Positions 17,538 to 29,119 of a stretch of DNA of 64,000 nucleotides are shown here, piece after piece. Where the stretch lies: assembly GCA_015206945.1 (NCBI GenBank), contig JADEXV010000002.1:1-64000 (forward strand), read 5' to 3'. The position numbers were made by a program, and so were the translations under genes. This stretch comes from Nostocales cyanobacterium LEGE 12452. Lineage in GTDB: Bacteria; Cyanobacteriota; Cyanobacteriia; Cyanobacteriales; Nostocaceae. Within the stretch, counting starts at the first letter, position 1, and each line of letters begins with the position of its first letter. The notes under the pieces are model-generated. The model worked only from the letters and a program-made list of their open reading frames with translations. It was not told where the DNA came from and made no database searches.

Positions 17538-18335
17538 ATGCAACTGATAGACACGCACGTACATCTCAACTTTGATAGTTTTCAGCCGGATTTAGCAATA
17601 GTGCGATCGCGGTGGCAAGAAGCAGGTGTAGTGCGTTTAGTGCATTCCTGTGTTCACCCGGAGGAGTTTACCAGTATTCAATCCATAGCCCAAAAGTTTC
17701 CCGAAATTAGTTTTGCTGTAGGATTACATCCTTTAGATGCTGATAAATGGAATAGCGAGACAGCCGAGAAAATCAAAACTTTAGCGAGTTCTGACTCAAA
17801 TGTGGTAGCAATTGGGGAAATGGGGCTGGATTTTTACAAAGCTGATAACTATGAGCACCAGTATATGGTGTTCGAGTCCCAGTTGGCGATCGCATCTGAA
17901 CTAAACTTACCAGTGATTATCCACTGCCGTGATGCTGCGGTGGCAACCAAAGAAGTGTTGCAAAAGTGGCGGCAACTCAAAGGAGAAAGAGTGCGTGGTG
18001 TGATGCATTGCTGGGGAGGAACGCCAGAAGAAACTCAATGGTTTCTCGATTTAGGCTTTTATATCAGCTTTAGCGGTACGGTAACGTTTAAAAATGCCAA
18101 AGCAATCCAATCCTCAGCTGCAATGGTAAGTAGCGATCGCCTCCTGATTGAAACAGATTGCCCATTTCTCGCTCCAGTTCCGAAACGGGGCGAGAGGCGC
18201 AACGAGCCTGCCTACGTACTTTATGTAGCCGAGCAAGTAGCTAAACTGCGTCAGGAAACGGTAGAGGTGATCGCCCATCAAACCACCCAAAATGCCTGTG
18301 AATTATTCGGGTTATCAATATCAAATCTGTTCTAG
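17538..18335 (+). CDS. tatD: TatD-family metal-dependent DNase
   Basis: A 265-residue TIM-barrel hydrolase. It opens with D-T-H-V-H-L-N-F, the metal-binding His-x-His, followed by G-E-M-G-L-D-F-Y (Glu ligand), V-I-I-H-C-R-D-A and H-C-W-G-G-T (His ligands), and E-T-D-C-P-F-L-A-P (catalytic Asp). TatD proteins are 3'-5' exonucleases on DNA and RNA. It lies between rpsT and rpoB, an order I recall from other Nostocales. Confidence 0.92.
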   Translation: MQLIDTHVHLNFDSFQPDLAIVRSRWQEAGVVRLVHSCVHPEEFTSIQSIAQKFPEISFAVGLHPLDADKWNSETAEKIKTLASSDSNVVAIGEMGLDFYKADNYEHQYMVFESQLAIASELNLPVIIHCRDAAVATKEVLQKWRQLKGERVRGVMHCWGGTPEETQWFLDLGFYISFSGTVTFKNAKAIQSSAAMVSSDRLLIETDCPFLAPVPKRGERRNEPAYVLYVAEQVAKLRQETVEVIAHQTTQNACELFGLSISNLF

Positions 18336-19226
18336 TATCTTTTGTGAAGTTGTGTAAAAAAAATAAATCTATAGGGGGATAAAAATATGCTAATATTATT
18401 CCCTCAAAAACATTTTGCTTGCGCCATAATGATAAAAGAAGGAGCATAAAACTTCTCATCTTAATCTTCCATGCTGTTATGGCTTGGCCATCCTCAAAAT
18501 CTCTACAAGCGGATGCTCTTCACACATGACTAACTGTGCCAACCTAAATTGAGCTAGACTTTTGCACAACATCGGTTTACTTTGTATTAGAACCTATTCA
18601 AAATCGTTAAACAAAAATTGCCTTGTGAGTACAATCCAGCAAAATGAAGTGATTCTGATTCAAAATCGACAAGGTGCGGATCATTCCCTCAGTCTTAGGA
18701 TATCTAAAATATCACTGAGAGTATAAACCAGCGGGGTGGATTTAAAACACACTGTGTTGAGCTGCGTCAGCGAATCAACGCGCTTTTTGGAGGGGAAGTG
18801 AAGAAAGTAAATCAAATTCAGGAATATTTTAACTGGATATTCTCTTTGAAATGGGCATTGGGGAGCCAGGGCGCTGGGCGGCTCTGTCAACTTTTCTCCC
18901 TGCTCTTAAGCAAGCTATGTGTAGCATATCTGACAGGAGAAGCTATTGGCTCCATTGGGCATGAGATGCAAAGGAAAAAGACTTTCAAGAACTTTCCCCT
19001 TGCTTTCATAATACCCATTACCCATTACTTAGTCCCTTATTAGGAGCAATTTTCACAAGGAAAATTGCTCATTCCAGCCAAATTTAATCGCTGTTTTTGC
19101 CGACAGATGTAAATCACAAGTGTGTAAGAAAAAGTTCCCAAACAGCCAAGGGCACTGGCTAGCACTGGGAAGCGTCAAACAGCAGTGTCCAAGGGAAAAT
19201 TTTACCAGGTTGACAAAGGAAGAGGC
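18336..19226. other. Long leader region of the rpoB-rpoC1-rpoC2 cluster
   Basis: About 890 bases without a supportable gene. An open frame at 18798-19043 is not convincing (no family resemblance, repeat-like end). It contains a hairpin at 19044-19070. The rpoBC promoter should lie here. Confidence 0.45.
19044..19070 (+). promoter_or_regulatory. Hairpin in the rpoB leader
   Basis: A perfect 10-bp stem (19044-19053 with 19061-19070) closes a 7-base loop about 155 bases before the preferred rpoB start. It lacks a following T-tract. It may be an attenuation or processing hairpin in the rpoB leader; this is inferred only. Confidence 0.35.
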
Positions 19227-22200
19227 ATGACTAAAGAAACATACATGGAACCCGCCTTTCTGTTGCCCGACTTGATTGAAATCCAGCGTTCGAGCTTTCG
19301 CTGGTTTTTAGAAGAAGGGCTGATAGAAGAACTTAACTCCTTTAGTCCTATTACAGATTATACGGGCAAATTAGAACTGCACTTTTTAGGTCATAACTAC
19401 AAACTCAAGGAGCCAAAGTACAGCGTCGAAGAAGCCAAACGTCGGGATAGTACTTATGCCGTCCAAATGTATGTTCCCACACGGTTGATTAATAAGGAAA
19501 CCGGGGAAATCAAAGAGCAAGAGGTATTCATTGGAGATTTGCCTTTGATGACCGATCGCGGCACGTTTATTATTAACGGAGCCGAGCGGGTAATTGTCAA
19601 TCAAATCGTGCGATCACCAGGCGTTTATTACAAATCAGAAATCGACAAAAACGGGCGACGTACTTATTCAGCTAGCTTAATTCCCAACCGGGGAGCATGG
19701 CTGAAATTTGAAACAGACCGTAACGATTTGGTGTGGGTACGCATTGACAAAACCCGCAAACTGTCAGCGCAGGTACTTCTAAAAGCTTTAGGGTTATCAG
19801 ACAACGAAATCTTTGACGCCTTACGCCACCCCGAATATTTCCAAAAAACCATCGAAAAAGAAGGGCAATTCTCTGAAGAAGAAGCCCTGATGGAGTTATA
19901 TCGGAAACTGCGTCCTGGTGAACCACCCACAGTATTAGGTGGACAACAACTTCTAGATTCTCGTTTCTTTGACCCGAAACGTTATGACCTTGGTCGTGTT
20001 GGACGCTACAAACTCAACAAGAAATTGCGCCTTTCTGTTCCCGACACAATGCGCGTGCTGACTGCTGGCGATATCTTGGCAGCCGTAGATTACCTGATCA
20101 ACCTAGAATATGACATTGGTAATATCGATGATATTGATCACTTAGGGAACCGTCGGGTGAGAAGCGTCGGGGAATTGCTGCAAAACCAAGTGCGGGTGGG
20201 CTTAAACCGCTTAGAGAGAATTATTCGAGAACGGATGACTGTATCCGATGCCGAAGTGCTAACTCCCGCTTCCTTGGTGAACCCCAAACCATTGGTAGCA
20301 GCAATTAAAGAATTCTTTGGTTCCAGCCAATTAAGTCAGTTCATGGATCAAACTAATCCTTTAGCAGAACTGACCCACAAACGCCGTCTGAGTGCCCTTG
20401 GCCCCGGTGGTTTAACCCGCGAACGCGCTGGTTTTGCCGTGCGGGATATTCACCCTAGTCACTATGGACGCATTTGCCCCATTGAGACACCAGAAGGCCC
20501 CAATGCCGGATTAATTGGCTCCTTAGCAACCCATGCGCGGGTTAACCTGTACGGCTTCCTTGAAACACCATTTAGACCTGTAGAAAATGGGCGAGTCAGA
20601 TTTGATCTTCCTCCAGCCTACATGACAGCCGATGAAGAAGACGATCTGCGGGTTGCTCCTGGAGATATTCCTGTAGATGAAACCGGACACATTATTGGGC
20701 CACTAGTGCCAGTCCGTTATCGCCAAGAATTTTCCACCACAACACCAGAACAGGTGGACTACGTAGCAGTATCTCCCGTACAGATTGTGTCGGTAGCAAC
20801 CAGCATGATTCCCTTCTTGGAGCATGATGACGCTAACCGAGCGCTGATGGGATCAAACATGCAACGGCAAGCAGTACCCCTGCTCAAGCCAGAACGTCCT
20901 CTGGTGGGTACTGGTTTGGAAGCCCAAGGAGCAAGAGACTCTGGGATGGTGGTTGTATCGCGTACCGATGGCGATGTCACTTATGTGGATGCTACAGAAA
21001 TTCGCGTCCGTCCGAAACCTAATACTTCAGAAATTAAGTACACACTTTCCAAGTACCAACGCTCAAACCAAGACACCTGTTTAAATCAGAAACCTCTTGT
21101 CCGCATTGGGGAACGGGTTGTTGCTGGTCAGGTATTGGCTGACGGCTCCTCCACCGAAGGCGGTGAATTGGCGCTAGGACAAAATATCGTCGTCGCTTAT
21201 ATGCCTTGGGAAGGCTACAACTACGAAGACGCAATTTTAATCTCTGAAAGACTGGTGCAGGATGATGTTTACACCTCAATTCACATTGAAAAATATGAAA
21301 TTGAAGCTAGACAAACCAAACTGGGGCCAGAAGAAATTACCAGAGAAATTCCCAACGTTGGGGAAGATGCCTTGCGTCAGTTGGATGAACAGGGAATCAT
21401 TCGCATTGGAGCATGGGTAGAAGCTGGTGATATCTTGGTAGGAAAAGTCACACCAAAGGGTGAATCTGACCAACCGCCAGAAGAAAAACTGTTGCGTGCA
21501 ATTTTTGGTGAAAAAGCGCGAGATGTACGAGACAATTCCTTGCGAGTACCAAACGGTGAAAAAGGCCGCGTAGTTGATGTGCGCTTGTTTACTCGTGAAC
21601 AAGGCGATGAACTGCCACCAGGAGCCAATATGGTAGTCCGGGTGTATGTTGCTCAAAAACGTAAAATCCAAGTTGGGGACAAAATGGCAGGACGCCACGG
21701 TAATAAAGGGATTATCTCTCGGATATTACCGGCGGAAGATATGCCTTATTTGCCCGATGGTTCACCAGTGGACATTGTACTTAACCCCTTGGGTGTACCC
21801 AGTCGGATGAACGTCGGTCAAGTATTTGAGTGCCTGTTGGGTTGGGCTGGTCAAACCTTGGGAGTACGATTTAAGATTACTCCCTTTGATGAAATGTACG
21901 GGGAAGAGTCATCTCGCCGAATCGTGCATGGCAAATTGCAAGAAGCACGAGACGAAACAGGGAAAGACTGGGTATATAACCCAGATAACCCAGGCAAAAT
22001 CATGGTGTATGACGGTCGTACAGGCGAACCCTTTGACCGAGCAATTACCATCGGTGTGGCTTACATGCTGAAGCTGGTGCATTTGGTGGATGATAAGATC
22101 CACGCCCGTTCCACAGGCCCATACTCACTGGTGACTCAGCAACCTTTGGGTGGTAAAGCACAACAAGGTGGTCAGAGATTTGGAGAAATGGAAGTGTGGG

Positions 22201-22526
22201 CATTGGAAGCCTTTGGTGCCGCTTACACCTTACAGGAATTGCTCACAGTTAAATCTGACGATATGCAAGGACGGAATGAAGCGTTAAATGCGATCGTTAA
22301 AGGTAAGGCAATTCCTCGACCTGGAACCCCAGAGTCCTTTAAGGTGCTAATGCGCGAGTTGCAATCATTGGGGTTAGATATTGCCGTTCACAAGGTAGAA
22401 ACCCAAACAGACGGCAGTTCCCTGGATGTAGAAGTCGATTTGATGGCAGACCAATCAGCCCGTCGCACACCTCCTCGACCAACATACGAATCTCTTTCCC
22501 GCGAATCGTTGGAAGACGACGAATAA
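19227..22526 (+). CDS. rpoB: DNA-directed RNA polymerase beta subunit
   Basis: About 1,099 residues from ATG 19227. This start is chosen because AAGGAAGAGG lies just before it and because cyanobacterial RpoB proteins begin close to L-P-D-L-I-E-I-Q; an upstream in-frame GTG at 19185 adds 14 residues. The catalytic-core segments are present, including the rifampicin-pocket region ([12 protein letters not shown], then [12 protein letters not shown]), the [20 protein letters not shown] block, and [10 protein letters not shown]. It ends with an acidic tail. First gene of rpoB-rpoC1-rpoC2. Confidence 0.97.
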   Translation: MTKETYMEPAFLLPDLIEIQRSSFRWFLEEGLIEELNSFSPITDYTGKLELHFLGHNYKLKEPKYSVEEAKRRDSTYAVQMYVPTRLINKETGEIKEQEVFIGDLPLMTDRGTFIINGAERVIVNQIVRSPGVYYKSEIDKNGRRTYSASLIPNRGAWLKFETDRNDLVWVRIDKTRKLSAQVLLKALGLSDNEIFDALRHPEYFQKTIEKEGQFSEEEALMELYRKLRPGEPPTVLGGQQLLDSRFFDPKRYDLGRVGRYKLNKKLRLSVPDTMRVLTAGDILAAVDYLINLEYDIGNIDDIDHLGNRRVRSVGELLQNQVRVGLNRLERIIRERMTVSDAEVLTPASLVNPKPLVAAIKEFFGSSQLSQFMDQTNPLAELTHKRRLSALGPGGLTRERAGFAVRDIHPSHYGRICPIETPEGPNAGLIGSLATHARVNLYGFLETPFRPVENGRVRFDLPPAYMTADEEDDLRVAPGDIPVDETGHIIGPLVPVRYRQEFSTTTPEQVDYVAVSPVQIVSVATSMIPFLEHDDANRALMGSNMQRQAVPLLKPERPLVGTGLEAQGARDSGMVVVSRTDGDVTYVDATEIRVRPKPNTSEIKYTLSKYQRSNQDTCLNQKPLVRIGERVVAGQVLADGSSTEGGELALGQNIVVAYMPWEGYNYEDAILISERLVQDDVYTSIHIEKYEIEARQTKLGPEEITREIPNVGEDALRQLDEQGIIRIGAWVEAGDILVGKVTPKGESDQPPEEKLLRAIFGEKARDVRDNSLRVPNGEKGRVVDVRLFTREQGDELPPGANMVVRVYVAQKRKIQVGDKMAGRHGNKGIISRILPAEDMPYLPDGSPVDIVLNPLGVPSRMNVGQVFECLLGWAGQTLGVRFKITPFDEMYGEESSRRIVHGKLQEARDETGKDWVYNPDNPGKIMVYDGRTGEPFDRAITIGVAYMLKLVHLVDDKIHARSTGPYSLVTQQPLGGKAQQGGQRFGEMEVWALEAFGAAYTLQELLTVKSDDMQGRNEALNAIVKGKAIPRPGTPESFKVLMRELQSLGLDIAVHKVETQTDGSSLDVEVDLMADQSARRTPPRPTYESLSRESLEDDE

Positions 22527-22529
22527 GGA

Positions 22530-22657
22530 GTGCTGAGTGCTGAGTGCTGGGTGCTGAGTATTAAAAAACTCAGTAATTGGCATTTAGCACTTGGATATCT
22601 CTTAATTCAAACCTTAAAACTAAATATACTCAAAACTCATAACTCGAAACTCAGCAC
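22530..22657. repeat. GTGCTGA heptamer repeat and inverted copy between rpoB and rpoC1
   Basis: Four GTGCTGA-type units run from 22530 to 22557 (the third ends in G). Their complement, TCAGCAC, occurs at 22651-22657, just before the rpoC1 ATG at 22664. A fold-back would bring the spacer ends together and sit over the rpoC1 ribosome-binding region. Confidence 0.6.
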
Positions 22658-22663
22658 TTAAGT

Positions 22664-24541
22664 ATGAGACCTGCCCAAACTAATCAGTTTGACTACGTAA
22701 AAATCGGCTTGGCTTCCCCTGAACGGATTCGGCAGTGGGGCGAGAGAACATTGCCCAATGGCCAAGTAGTCGGTGAAGTTACCAAACCAGAAACGATTAA
22801 TTACCGAACTCTCAAGCCAGAAATGGATGGCTTGTTTTGTGAGCGCATTTTTGGCCCCGCGAAAGATTGGGAATGCCATTGTGGCAAGTATAAAAGAGTT
22901 CGTCACAGAGGTATTGTCTGTGAGCGCTGTGGGGTAGAAGTCACTGAGTCACGGGTGCGTCGTCACCGGATGGGCTATATTAAACTCGCCGCACCAGTAG
23001 CTCACGTCTGGTATCTCAAAGGCATTCCTAGCTATATTTCCATCCTGTTGGATATGCCCTTGCGGGATGTCGAGCAGATTGTCTATTTCAACTCTTATGT
23101 TGTCCTGAGTGCTGGTAATGCCGAGACTTTAAGTTACAAACAACTACTAAGTGAAGACCAGTGGTTGGAAATAGAAGACCAAATTTATAGCGAAGATTCT
23201 GTGCTGCAAGGCGTAGAGGTAGGTATTGGAGCTGAAGCGCTGTTGCGTTTGCTTGCCGATATCAATTTAGAACAAGAAGCCGAAAGCCTACGCGAAGAAA
23301 TTGGCAACGCCAAGGGACAAAAGAGAGCCAAGCTAATTAAGCGACTGCGGGTAATTGACAACTTTATCGCCACTGGTTCCAAACCAGAATGGATGGTAAT
23401 GGCAGTCATTCCCGTAATTCCTCCCGACTTGCGCCCAATGGTGCAGCTAGATGGCGGACGCTTTGCCACCAGCGATTTGAATGATTTGTATCGGCGGGTA
23501 ATTAACCGCAACAATCGTTTGGCACGCTTGCAAGAAATCTTGGCACCAGAGATTATTGTGCGGAACGAAAAGCGGATGCTGCAAGAAGCAGTGGATGCTT
23601 TGATTGACAATGGTCGTCGGGGACGCACTGTGGTAGGGGCAAATAACCGACCACTGAAATCTTTGTCCGACATTATTGAGGGTAAGCAAGGACGTTTCCG
23701 ACAAAACTTGTTAGGTAAACGGGTTGACTACTCTGGACGTTCGGTAATTGTGGTCGGGCCAAAGCTGAAAATTCACCAGTGCGGTTTGCCTAGAGAAATG
23801 GCGATTGAGCTATTTCAACCATTTGTAATTAACCGCCTGATTCGTAGCGGCATGGTAAATAACATCAAAGCTGCGAAAAAACTGATATCCCGCAATGATC
23901 CCAGTGTTTGGGATGTGCTGGAAGAGGTGATTGAAGGACACCCTGTAATGCTAAACCGGGCACCAACGTTGCACCGTTTGGGTATTCAGTCTTTTGAACC
24001 GATTTTAGTAGAAGGTAGAGCAATTCAACTGCATCCTCTGGTGTGTCCAGCGTTTAACGCCGACTTTGACGGCGACCAAATGGCGGTACACGTCCCTCTG
24101 TCATTAGAAAGTCAGGCTGAAGCGCGGTTGTTGATGTTGGCTTCTAACAATATTTTGTCACCAGCCACGGGTAAACCCATCATCACGCCTAGCCAAGATA
24201 TGGTGTTGGGAGCCTATTACTTAACAGCAGAAAATCCCGGTGCGACAAAAGGGGCAGGAAATTACTTTTCTTCGCTAGAGGATGTAATTATGGCTTTCCA
24301 GCAAGATCAAATTGATTTGCACGCCTATATCTATGTACGGTTTGACGGTGAAATAGAATCAGACCAACCGGATACAGAACCCCTGAAAGTGACGGAAAAC
24401 GAGGATGGTACCCGCACATTACTCTATAAGTTCCGTCGAGTCAGACAAGACGCTAAAGGCAATGTACTTTCCCAGTATATATACACAACTCCTGGTCGTG
24501 TTATTTACAATAATGCCATTCAGGAAGCACTAGCAAGTTAA
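22664..24541 (+). CDS. rpoC1: DNA-directed RNA polymerase gamma subunit (N-terminal beta')
   Basis: A 625-residue protein equivalent to the N-terminal part of bacterial beta', a split found in cyanobacteria and plastids. Zinc cysteines are seen in C-H-C-G-K-Y and C-E-R-C-G (about residues 65-87), and the catalytic magnesium loop [12 protein letters not shown] is present. The opening [14 protein letters not shown] is typical. It follows rpoB by 137 bases of repeat-containing spacer. Confidence 0.97.
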   Translation: MRPAQTNQFDYVKIGLASPERIRQWGERTLPNGQVVGEVTKPETINYRTLKPEMDGLFCERIFGPAKDWECHCGKYKRVRHRGIVCERCGVEVTESRVRRHRMGYIKLAAPVAHVWYLKGIPSYISILLDMPLRDVEQIVYFNSYVVLSAGNAETLSYKQLLSEDQWLEIEDQIYSEDSVLQGVEVGIGAEALLRLLADINLEQEAESLREEIGNAKGQKRAKLIKRLRVIDNFIATGSKPEWMVMAVIPVIPPDLRPMVQLDGGRFATSDLNDLYRRVINRNNRLARLQEILAPEIIVRNEKRMLQEAVDALIDNGRRGRTVVGANNRPLKSLSDIIEGKQGRFRQNLLGKRVDYSGRSVIVVGPKLKIHQCGLPREMAIELFQPFVINRLIRSGMVNNIKAAKKLISRNDPSVWDVLEEVIEGHPVMLNRAPTLHRLGIQSFEPILVEGRAIQLHPLVCPAFNADFDGDQMAVHVPLSLESQAEARLLMLASNNILSPATGKPIITPSQDMVLGAYYLTAENPGATKGAGNYFSSLEDVIMAFQQDQIDLHAYIYVRFDGEIESDQPDTEPLKVTENEDGTRTLLYKFRRVRQDAKGNVLSQYIYTTPGRVIYNNAIQEALAS

Positions 24542-24673
24542 TTCGTAATTTCTAAATCGTAATTCGTAATTAATTCTTCAATTACGAATTACGTAGTTTG
24601 GCTTGCTTCTCGCCGGAGGCGAGTATTACGAATTACGAATTATTAATTATTGATGACTCAGGACTAATGACTA
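24542..24673. repeat. Inverted and heptamer repeats between rpoC1 and rpoC2
   Basis: The 132-base spacer is built mainly of short ATTACGAATT-type inverted repeats, a small GC stem (CTCGCC/GGCGAG near 24609-24623) and GACTAAT heptamers. It can fold extensively but has no T-tract terminator. It probably does not stop transcription into rpoC2. Confidence 0.5.
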
Positions 24674-27600
24674 ATGACTAACGAAAAAATGATTTTTCGC
24701 AATCGGGTGGTTGATAAGGGTCAATTGAGAAATTTAATTTCTTGGGCCTTTACGCATTATGGTACGGCGCGAACCGCAGTGATGGCGGACAAACTGAAAG
24801 ATTTGGGATTTCGCTACGCTACTAAAGCAGGGGTTTCCATCAGTGTAGATGACTTGATGATACCACCAACTAAGCGATTGCTCTTAGAGGCAGCCGAGGA
24901 AGAAATTCGCGCTACTGAAACCCGTTATCAACGGGGAGAAATCACTGAAGTAGAACGCTTCCAAAAGGTAATCGATACTTGGAATGGTACCAGTGAAGCT
25001 TTGAAAGATGAAGTAGTCGTCCACTTCAAGAAGACTAATCCCCTGAACTCCGTATACATGATGGCATTCTCTGGGGCACGGGGTAACATCTCTCAAGTGC
25101 GGCAATTGGTGGGGATGCGGGGATTGATGGCAGATCCTCAAGGGGAAATTATCGATTTACCCATCAAAACCAACTTTCGTGAAGGACTCACTGTAACGGA
25201 ATACATTATTTCGTCTTACGGTGCCAGAAAAGGATTGGTGGATACTGCCTTGCGGACGGCTGACTCTGGTTATCTGACCCGCCGTTTGGTGGACGTATCC
25301 CAGGATGTGATTATTCGGGAATTTGACTGTGGTACCACTAGAGGTCTGGCGATTCGACCAATGACAGAAGGTGCCAAAACCTTGATTCCTCTAGGAACCC
25401 GCTTGATGGGACGGGTAATTGGCGAAGATGTCGTGCATCCGGTCACAAAAGAAGTTATTGCAGCACGCAATTCCCCAATTTCGGAGGATTTGGCGAAGAA
25501 AATTGAAAAATCTGGGGTGGGAGAAGTTGTGGTGCGATCGCCACTAACTTGTGAAGCCGCACGTTCTGTCTGTCAGCACTGCTATGGCTGGAGTTTGGCA
25601 CATGCCAAAATGGTAGATTTGGGTGAAGCTGTGGGGATTATTGCCGCCCAGAGTATCGGTGAACCTGGAACCCAGCTAACTATGCGGACATTCCACACTG
25701 GTGGGGTGTTTACTGGAGAAGTGGCGCAACAAGTTCGTTCTAAAATTGATGGAACTGTCAAGCTTCCCCGCAAACTGAAGACCAGAACATATCGTACTCG
25801 CCACGGGGAAGATGCCCTCTATGTTGAAGCTAATGGCATCATGCTTTTGGAGCCAACAAAAGTAGGTGATGTTACCCCAGAGAACCAGGAAGTTCATCTT
25901 ACCCAAGGTTCGACACTATATGTATTTGATGGAAATAAGGTAAAACAAGGTCAGTTGTTGGCAGAGGTTGCCCTTGGTGGACGCACAACTCGGACTAATA
26001 CAGAAAAAGCAGTTAAAGATGTTGCCTCTGACTTAGCAGGGGAAGTGCAATTTGCCGAAGTAGTTCCAGAGCAAAAAACTGACCGTCAAGGTAATACCAC
26101 AACCACAGCCGCACGCGGTGGTTTGATTTGGATTTTGTCTGGGGAAGTTTACAACTTACCGCCTGGTGCAGAATTGGTGGTCAAAAATGGTGATGCGATC
26201 GCTTCTAATGGAGTTTTAGCAGAAACCAAGTTAACCAGTTTGCACGGCGGTGTGGTGCGCTTGCCAGAAGCTACCCCAGGTAAGAGTACCAGGGAAATTG
26301 AAATTATCACCGCTTCTGTAGTCTTAGACCAAGCAACGGTGACAGTCCAAAGTTCCCAAGGTCGTAATAACTACTTAGTTTCTACTGGCAACAACCAGGT
26401 ATTTAACCTCCGGGCTACACCAGGCACAAAAGTGCAAAATGGTCAAGTGGTAGCTGAGTTAATTGATGACCGCTATCGCACAACCACTGGTGGATTCCTG
26501 AAATTTGCAGGTGTAGAAGTCCAGAAAAAAGGCAAAGCCAAACTGGGTTATGAAGTCGTACAGGGCGGTACACTGTTGTGGATTCCCGAAGAAAGCCACG
26601 AAGTTAATAAAGATATCTCCTTACTATTGGTGGAAGACGGTCAGTTTGTCGAAGCTGGCACTGAAGTCGTGAAAGATATCTTCTGCCAAAACAGTGGTGT
26701 GGTAGAAGTGACCCAGAAAAACGACATCCTGCGGGAAGTGGTTGTGAAGCCAGGGGAACTGCTGATGGTGGACGATCCCGAATCAGTTATTGGGCGAGAT
26801 AACACCTTCATCCAACCAGGTGAGGAATTCCAAGGCAATGTCGCCACAGAATTGCGTTATATCCAGTATGTAGAGACACCAGAAGGCCCTGCCCTGTTGA
26901 GTCGTCCAGTAGTCGAGTTTGCTGTACCAGATAATCCAGATGTGCCATCAACTACATCTGTAAGCCAACAAACTGGGCGATCGATTCAATTAAGAGCGGT
27001 GCAGCGACTACCTTACAAAGATTCAGAACGTGTCAAATCTGTTGAAGGTGTAGAACTGCTGCGAACCCAGCTAGTACTGGAAATTGAGCAAGAAGGGGAA
27101 CAAGACCATAATGCTTCACCTCTGGCAGCAGATATTGAATTAGTAGAGGATACTGAAGACCCAGAAGTTCAACGTTTACAACTGGTAATTTTGGAATCCT
27201 TGGTAATTCGTCGAGACATTACCGCCGATGCCACCCAAGGTAGCACCCAGACGACACTTGAGGTACACGATGGGCTAACCATCGCCCCAGGTTCTGTAGT
27301 CGCACGTACCCAAATTTTGTGTAAAGAAGGTGGGGAAGTACGAGGTGTTCAAAAAGGAACCGAAAACGTGCGTCGCTGTTTGGTGTTGCGCGACGCTGAC
27401 AGGCTTCCCATTAATACTAGTACTCAGCCAAAGGTAAAAGTAGGTGACTTGCTAGTAGAAGGTACAGAAGTTGCTCCTGGAGTTTTTGCCCCAGAATCAG
27501 GGCAAGTAGTGGATGTTAAAAGTGTCGCTGCTGCCTCTGGTGGGGAATCAGCTTTAAGTAGTAAAAACTATGTTATTACTACCCGTATCGGTCGCCCTTA

Positions 27601-28720
27601 TCGAGTCAGCCCTGGTGCTGTGTTGCAGATAGAAGACGGCGATTTGGTACAACGGGGTGATAACTTGGTGTTGCTGGTGTTTGAACGCGCCAAAACCGGA
27701 GATATCATTCAAGGTTTGCCTCGGATTGAGGAACTGCTGGAAGCTCGTAAACCGAAAGAAGCGTGCATCTTATGTCGGCGGGGCGGAGAAGTAAAGGTAG
27801 TTTACGGTGATGGTGATGAAGCGATCGCCATCAAGGTCGTGGAATCAAATGGCGTGGTGACAGATTATCCTCTGGGCCCTGGACAAAACTTGATTGTGCC
27901 AGATGGCTCAATTGTAGTAGCGGGACAACCGTTAACTGATGGCCCATCCAATCCCCACGAAATTTTAGAAATCTTCTTTAGCCTGGGTTCCGAAGATGGA
28001 ATCTATGCTTGTGCCAGCATCGCTTTGCAGAAGGTACAGACATTCTTGGTGAATGAAGTGCAAATGGTGTATCAATCTCAAGGGATTGATATTTCCGATA
28101 AGCACATTGAAGTGATTGTTCGCCAGATGACCAACAAAGTCAGGATTGATGATGGTGGCGACACTACCATGCTTCCCGGCGAATTGGTCGAACTGCGCCA
28201 AGTTGAGCAGGTGAACGAAGCTATGGCAATTACAGGCGGTGCGAGGGCACAGTATACCCCAGTATTGTTGGGTATCACCAAAGCATCGTTGAACACCGAC
28301 AGCTTCATTTCCGCAGCTTCCTTCCAAGAGACAACACGGGTACTTACCGAAGCAGCTATCGAAGGCAAATCTGACTGGCTGCGCGGATTAAAGGAAAACG
28401 TGATTATCGGGCGATTGATTCCGGCGGGTACTGGATACAATACCTATGAAGAACCAGGAGCGATCGATGACTATGCTGCTGAAATTACCAGTAGCGTGTT
28501 AGATGAAGTTGACGATCCCCTAGATATGGTCTTAGATGATCGCACAGCTCGCACCTATAATTTAGATTCTCCTACTCTTGGGGAATCCGGCTTTGGCAGC
28601 AGACGTGCAGAAAGGTCAATTCTAGATGAAGAAGATGAATTAATTGCTGACGAAGTGGTAGATGATGACGATTACGAGGAAGAAGAGGAAGACGACGAAG
28701 ATGATTTCGACGACGAATAG
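24674..28720 (+). CDS. rpoC2: DNA-directed RNA polymerase beta' subunit (C-terminal part)
   Basis: A 1,348-residue protein equivalent to the C-terminal part of beta'. The bridge-helix/trigger-loop region is near the N-terminus ([20 protein letters not shown] and then [10 protein letters not shown]). It is followed by the very large cyanobacterial insertion (SI3) of some 600 residues rich in small beta repeats, then the conserved core with [12 protein letters not shown]. Zinc cysteines are in [11 protein letters not shown]. The last 35 residues are almost all acidic. End of the polymerase cluster. Confidence 0.97.
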   Translation: MTNEKMIFRNRVVDKGQLRNLISWAFTHYGTARTAVMADKLKDLGFRYATKAGVSISVDDLMIPPTKRLLLEAAEEEIRATETRYQRGEITEVERFQKVIDTWNGTSEALKDEVVVHFKKTNPLNSVYMMAFSGARGNISQVRQLVGMRGLMADPQGEIIDLPIKTNFREGLTVTEYIISSYGARKGLVDTALRTADSGYLTRRLVDVSQDVIIREFDCGTTRGLAIRPMTEGAKTLIPLGTRLMGRVIGEDVVHPVTKEVIAARNSPISEDLAKKIEKSGVGEVVVRSPLTCEAARSVCQHCYGWSLAHAKMVDLGEAVGIIAAQSIGEPGTQLTMRTFHTGGVFTGEVAQQVRSKIDGTVKLPRKLKTRTYRTRHGEDALYVEANGIMLLEPTKVGDVTPENQEVHLTQGSTLYVFDGNKVKQGQLLAEVALGGRTTRTNTEKAVKDVASDLAGEVQFAEVVPEQKTDRQGNTTTTAARGGLIWILSGEVYNLPPGAELVVKNGDAIASNGVLAETKLTSLHGGVVRLPEATPGKSTREIEIITASVVLDQATVTVQSSQGRNNYLVSTGNNQVFNLRATPGTKVQNGQVVAELIDDRYRTTTGGFLKFAGVEVQKKGKAKLGYEVVQGGTLLWIPEESHEVNKDISLLLVEDGQFVEAGTEVVKDIFCQNSGVVEVTQKNDILREVVVKPGELLMVDDPESVIGRDNTFIQPGEEFQGNVATELRYIQYVETPEGPALLSRPVVEFAVPDNPDVPSTTSVSQQTGRSIQLRAVQRLPYKDSERVKSVEGVELLRTQLVLEIEQEGEQDHNASPLAADIELVEDTEDPEVQRLQLVILESLVIRRDITADATQGSTQTTLEVHDGLTIAPGSVVARTQILCKEGGEVRGVQKGTENVRRCLVLRDADRLPINTSTQPKVKVGDLLVEGTEVAPGVFAPESGQVVDVKSVAAASGGESALSSKNYVITTRIGRPYRVSPGAVLQIEDGDLVQRGDNLVLLVFERAKTGDIIQGLPRIEELLEARKPKEACILCRRGGEVKVVYGDGDEAIAIKVVESNGVVTDYPLGPGQNLIVPDGSIVVAGQPLTDGPSNPHEILEIFFSLGSEDGIYACASIALQKVQTFLVNEVQMVYQSQGIDISDKHIEVIVRQMTNKVRIDDGGDTTMLPGELVELRQVEQVNEAMAITGGARAQYTPVLLGITKASLNTDSFISAASFQETTRVLTEAAIEGKSDWLRGLKENVIIGRLIPAGTGYNTYEEPGAIDDYAAEITSSVLDEVDDPLDMVLDDRTARTYNLDSPTLGESGFGSRRAERSILDEEDELIADEVVDDDDYEEEEEDDEDDFDDE

Positions 28721-29119
28721 AAACTTGAAATTTCGCGTCTAAAAGGGAAAAGGTAATATCCAGTCTGATCAATTACCAATAACCAAAGTAACTTACTCAT
28801 GCTAGCGTGCCCCTTGCAAAGGGGCACGCTAGTTTCAGTTTTGCTCCTAGCGAGCAAGTGTCGTCATATTGAATTAAAATAAGCGATCGCTGACTCTGTA
28901 TTCAGTCCAAAGTAACTTTTTTGGCTGTGATATTTATGGCTTCAGGCAATCTTGATGCTGTCTGCTGAAACCGTTCAGGAAGTATACGAAGTTAACAAAG
29001 TTTGAGGCACTATCAAGCCCATAAATTTGAGGAAATAAGGCTAAATAATTCCTGAAATCGTGTTTGTAACCCTCATTCTATCGTTACTCCCTAAACGATT
29101 ACGTTTCAAGTCCAGAGTC
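28721..29119. other. Intergenic region after the polymerase cluster
   Basis: About 400 bases between convergent genes. It holds the strong hairpin at 28802-28832 and one HIP1 octamer near 28884. No gene or RNA was recognised in the rest. Confidence 0.45.
28802..28836 (+). terminator. Probable terminator of rpoB-rpoC1-rpoC2
   Basis: A 14-bp stem (28802-28815 with 28819-28832), GC-rich at the centre, closes a 3-base loop and is followed by a short T-rich run. It lies about 80 bases after the rpoC2 stop, and fits an intrinsic terminator although the T-tract is weak. Confidence 0.6.

Noticed and set aside
18798..19043. Open frame of 81 codons before rpoB
   Set aside because: No protein family character, repeat-like end, and in the leader region of rpoB.
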